Shown here: piece by piece, positions 5,716 through 6,121 of the stretch | How the letters are laid out: each line of letters begins with the position of its first letter | Position numbering within the stretch: the first letter of the stretch is position 1 | DNA from: Paracoccaceae bacterium | GTDB lineage: Bacteria > Pseudomonadota > Alphaproteobacteria > Rhodobacterales > Rhodobacteraceae | NCBI GenBank assembly: GCA_009920225.1 | Contig: RGAJ01000124.1 | Span: 1-6,121, forward strand | Length of the DNA stretch: 6,121 nt | Direction of reading: 5' to 3' | The notes under the pieces: model-generated | Database searches by the model: none | The model's input: only the letters and a program-made list of their open reading frames with translations | What the model was told of the DNA's origin: nothing | Translations under genes and position numbers: made by a program

Positions 5716-6121
5716 AAATCGCGACATTTAACATCAATGGGATCAAAGCGCGGATCGAAGCACTCCCAAATTGGTTGGACAGCGCGCAACCCGATGTAGC
5801 GGTCTTGCAAGAAATCAAATCCGTGGATGAGGCATTCCCGCGCGAAATCTTTGAAGAGCGCGGATATAACGTGGAAACCCACGGCCAAAAATCATTCAAC
5901 GGCGTGGCGATCTTGTCCAAGCTGCCGCTCGAAGATGTGACGCGCGGATTGCCGGGTGATGACACCGACGAACAAGCCCGCTGGATCGAGGCAACGGTGG
6001 TCGGCAAAAAGGCCCTGCGCATTTGTGGTTTGTACCTACCCAATGGCAACCCTGCGCCCGGTCCGAAATATGATTATAAATTGGCGTGGATGGAACGCCT
6101 GTATCACCGCGCTCGCGCGCT
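5712..6121 (+). CDS. xthA: Exodeoxyribonuclease III, N-terminal half (runs off the right edge)
   Basis: Base-excision-repair enzyme of the exonuclease III family that cuts the DNA backbone at abasic sites and cleans blocked 3' ends. The 136 full codons present cover about half of a usual 260-residue protein. The EEP (endonuclease/exonuclease/phosphatase) fold landmarks are in order: MKIATFNINGIKAR with N7, QPDVAVLQEIK with the metal-binding E34, GYNVETHGQKSFNGVAILSK (51-70), and GLYLPNGNP (106-114) with the active-site Tyr at 108. The later catalytic Asp, Asn and His lie beyond the window. The ATG at 5712 follows AAAGGG (5699-5704) at 7 nt. It is divergent from the repeat-peptide gene across the AT-rich region. 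XthA is preferred over other EEP nucleases because of the FNINGI start and the GYNVxxHGQK segment. Confidence 0.95.
   Translation, partial: MKIATFNINGIKARIEALPNWLDSAQPDVAVLQEIKSVDEAFPREIFEERGYNVETHGQKSFNGVAILSKLPLEDVTRGLPGDDTDEQARWIEATVVGKKALRICGLYLPNGNPAPGPKYDYKLAWMERLYHRARA

Overview
The window looks like chromosomal DNA from an alphaproteobacterium, most likely a Rhodobacterales (roseobacter-type) species. This rests on the protein types and on a familiar gene neighbourhood (erpA, dgt and argS together, with xthA nearby); no 16S or other marker is present. Most of the window is tightly packed housekeeping genes. No tRNA, rRNA, IS element or CRISPR array was seen.

Left part (1-3593), all on the minus strand and read from right to left: dgt (HD-domain dNTP triphosphohydrolase), a 604-residue NhaP-type cation/proton antiporter with a cytoplasmic RCK/TrkA-like nucleotide-binding domain, then the N-terminal third of argS (arginyl-tRNA synthetase), which runs off the left edge. 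The gaps are 22 and 62 bp, so this is probably one transcript. The antiporter is the functional outsider in the group. dgt is divergent from erpA, an A-type Fe-S carrier on the plus strand (3689-4012). The two genes share a 95-bp promoter region.

Middle part (4082-5418), minus strand: a 61-codon gene with a strong Shine-Dalgarno site encodes a small peptide in which the same 15 residues occur twice. It is followed 161 bp downstream by a 329-residue, helix-rich soluble protein that I cannot assign a function. The gap between them carries two inverted repeats, including a long imperfect stem-loop. This pair is the least explained part of the window and the best candidate for something new: a two-copy peptide and a partner protein. 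The pair converges on erpA, and a probable terminator lies between them.

Right part (5419-6121): an intergenic region with a very AT-rich core separates the small-peptide gene from the divergent xthA (exodeoxyribonuclease III), whose first 136 codons are present. Just upstream of xthA are a perfect 6-bp stem-loop and a possible 9-codon leader ORF overlapping the xthA start.
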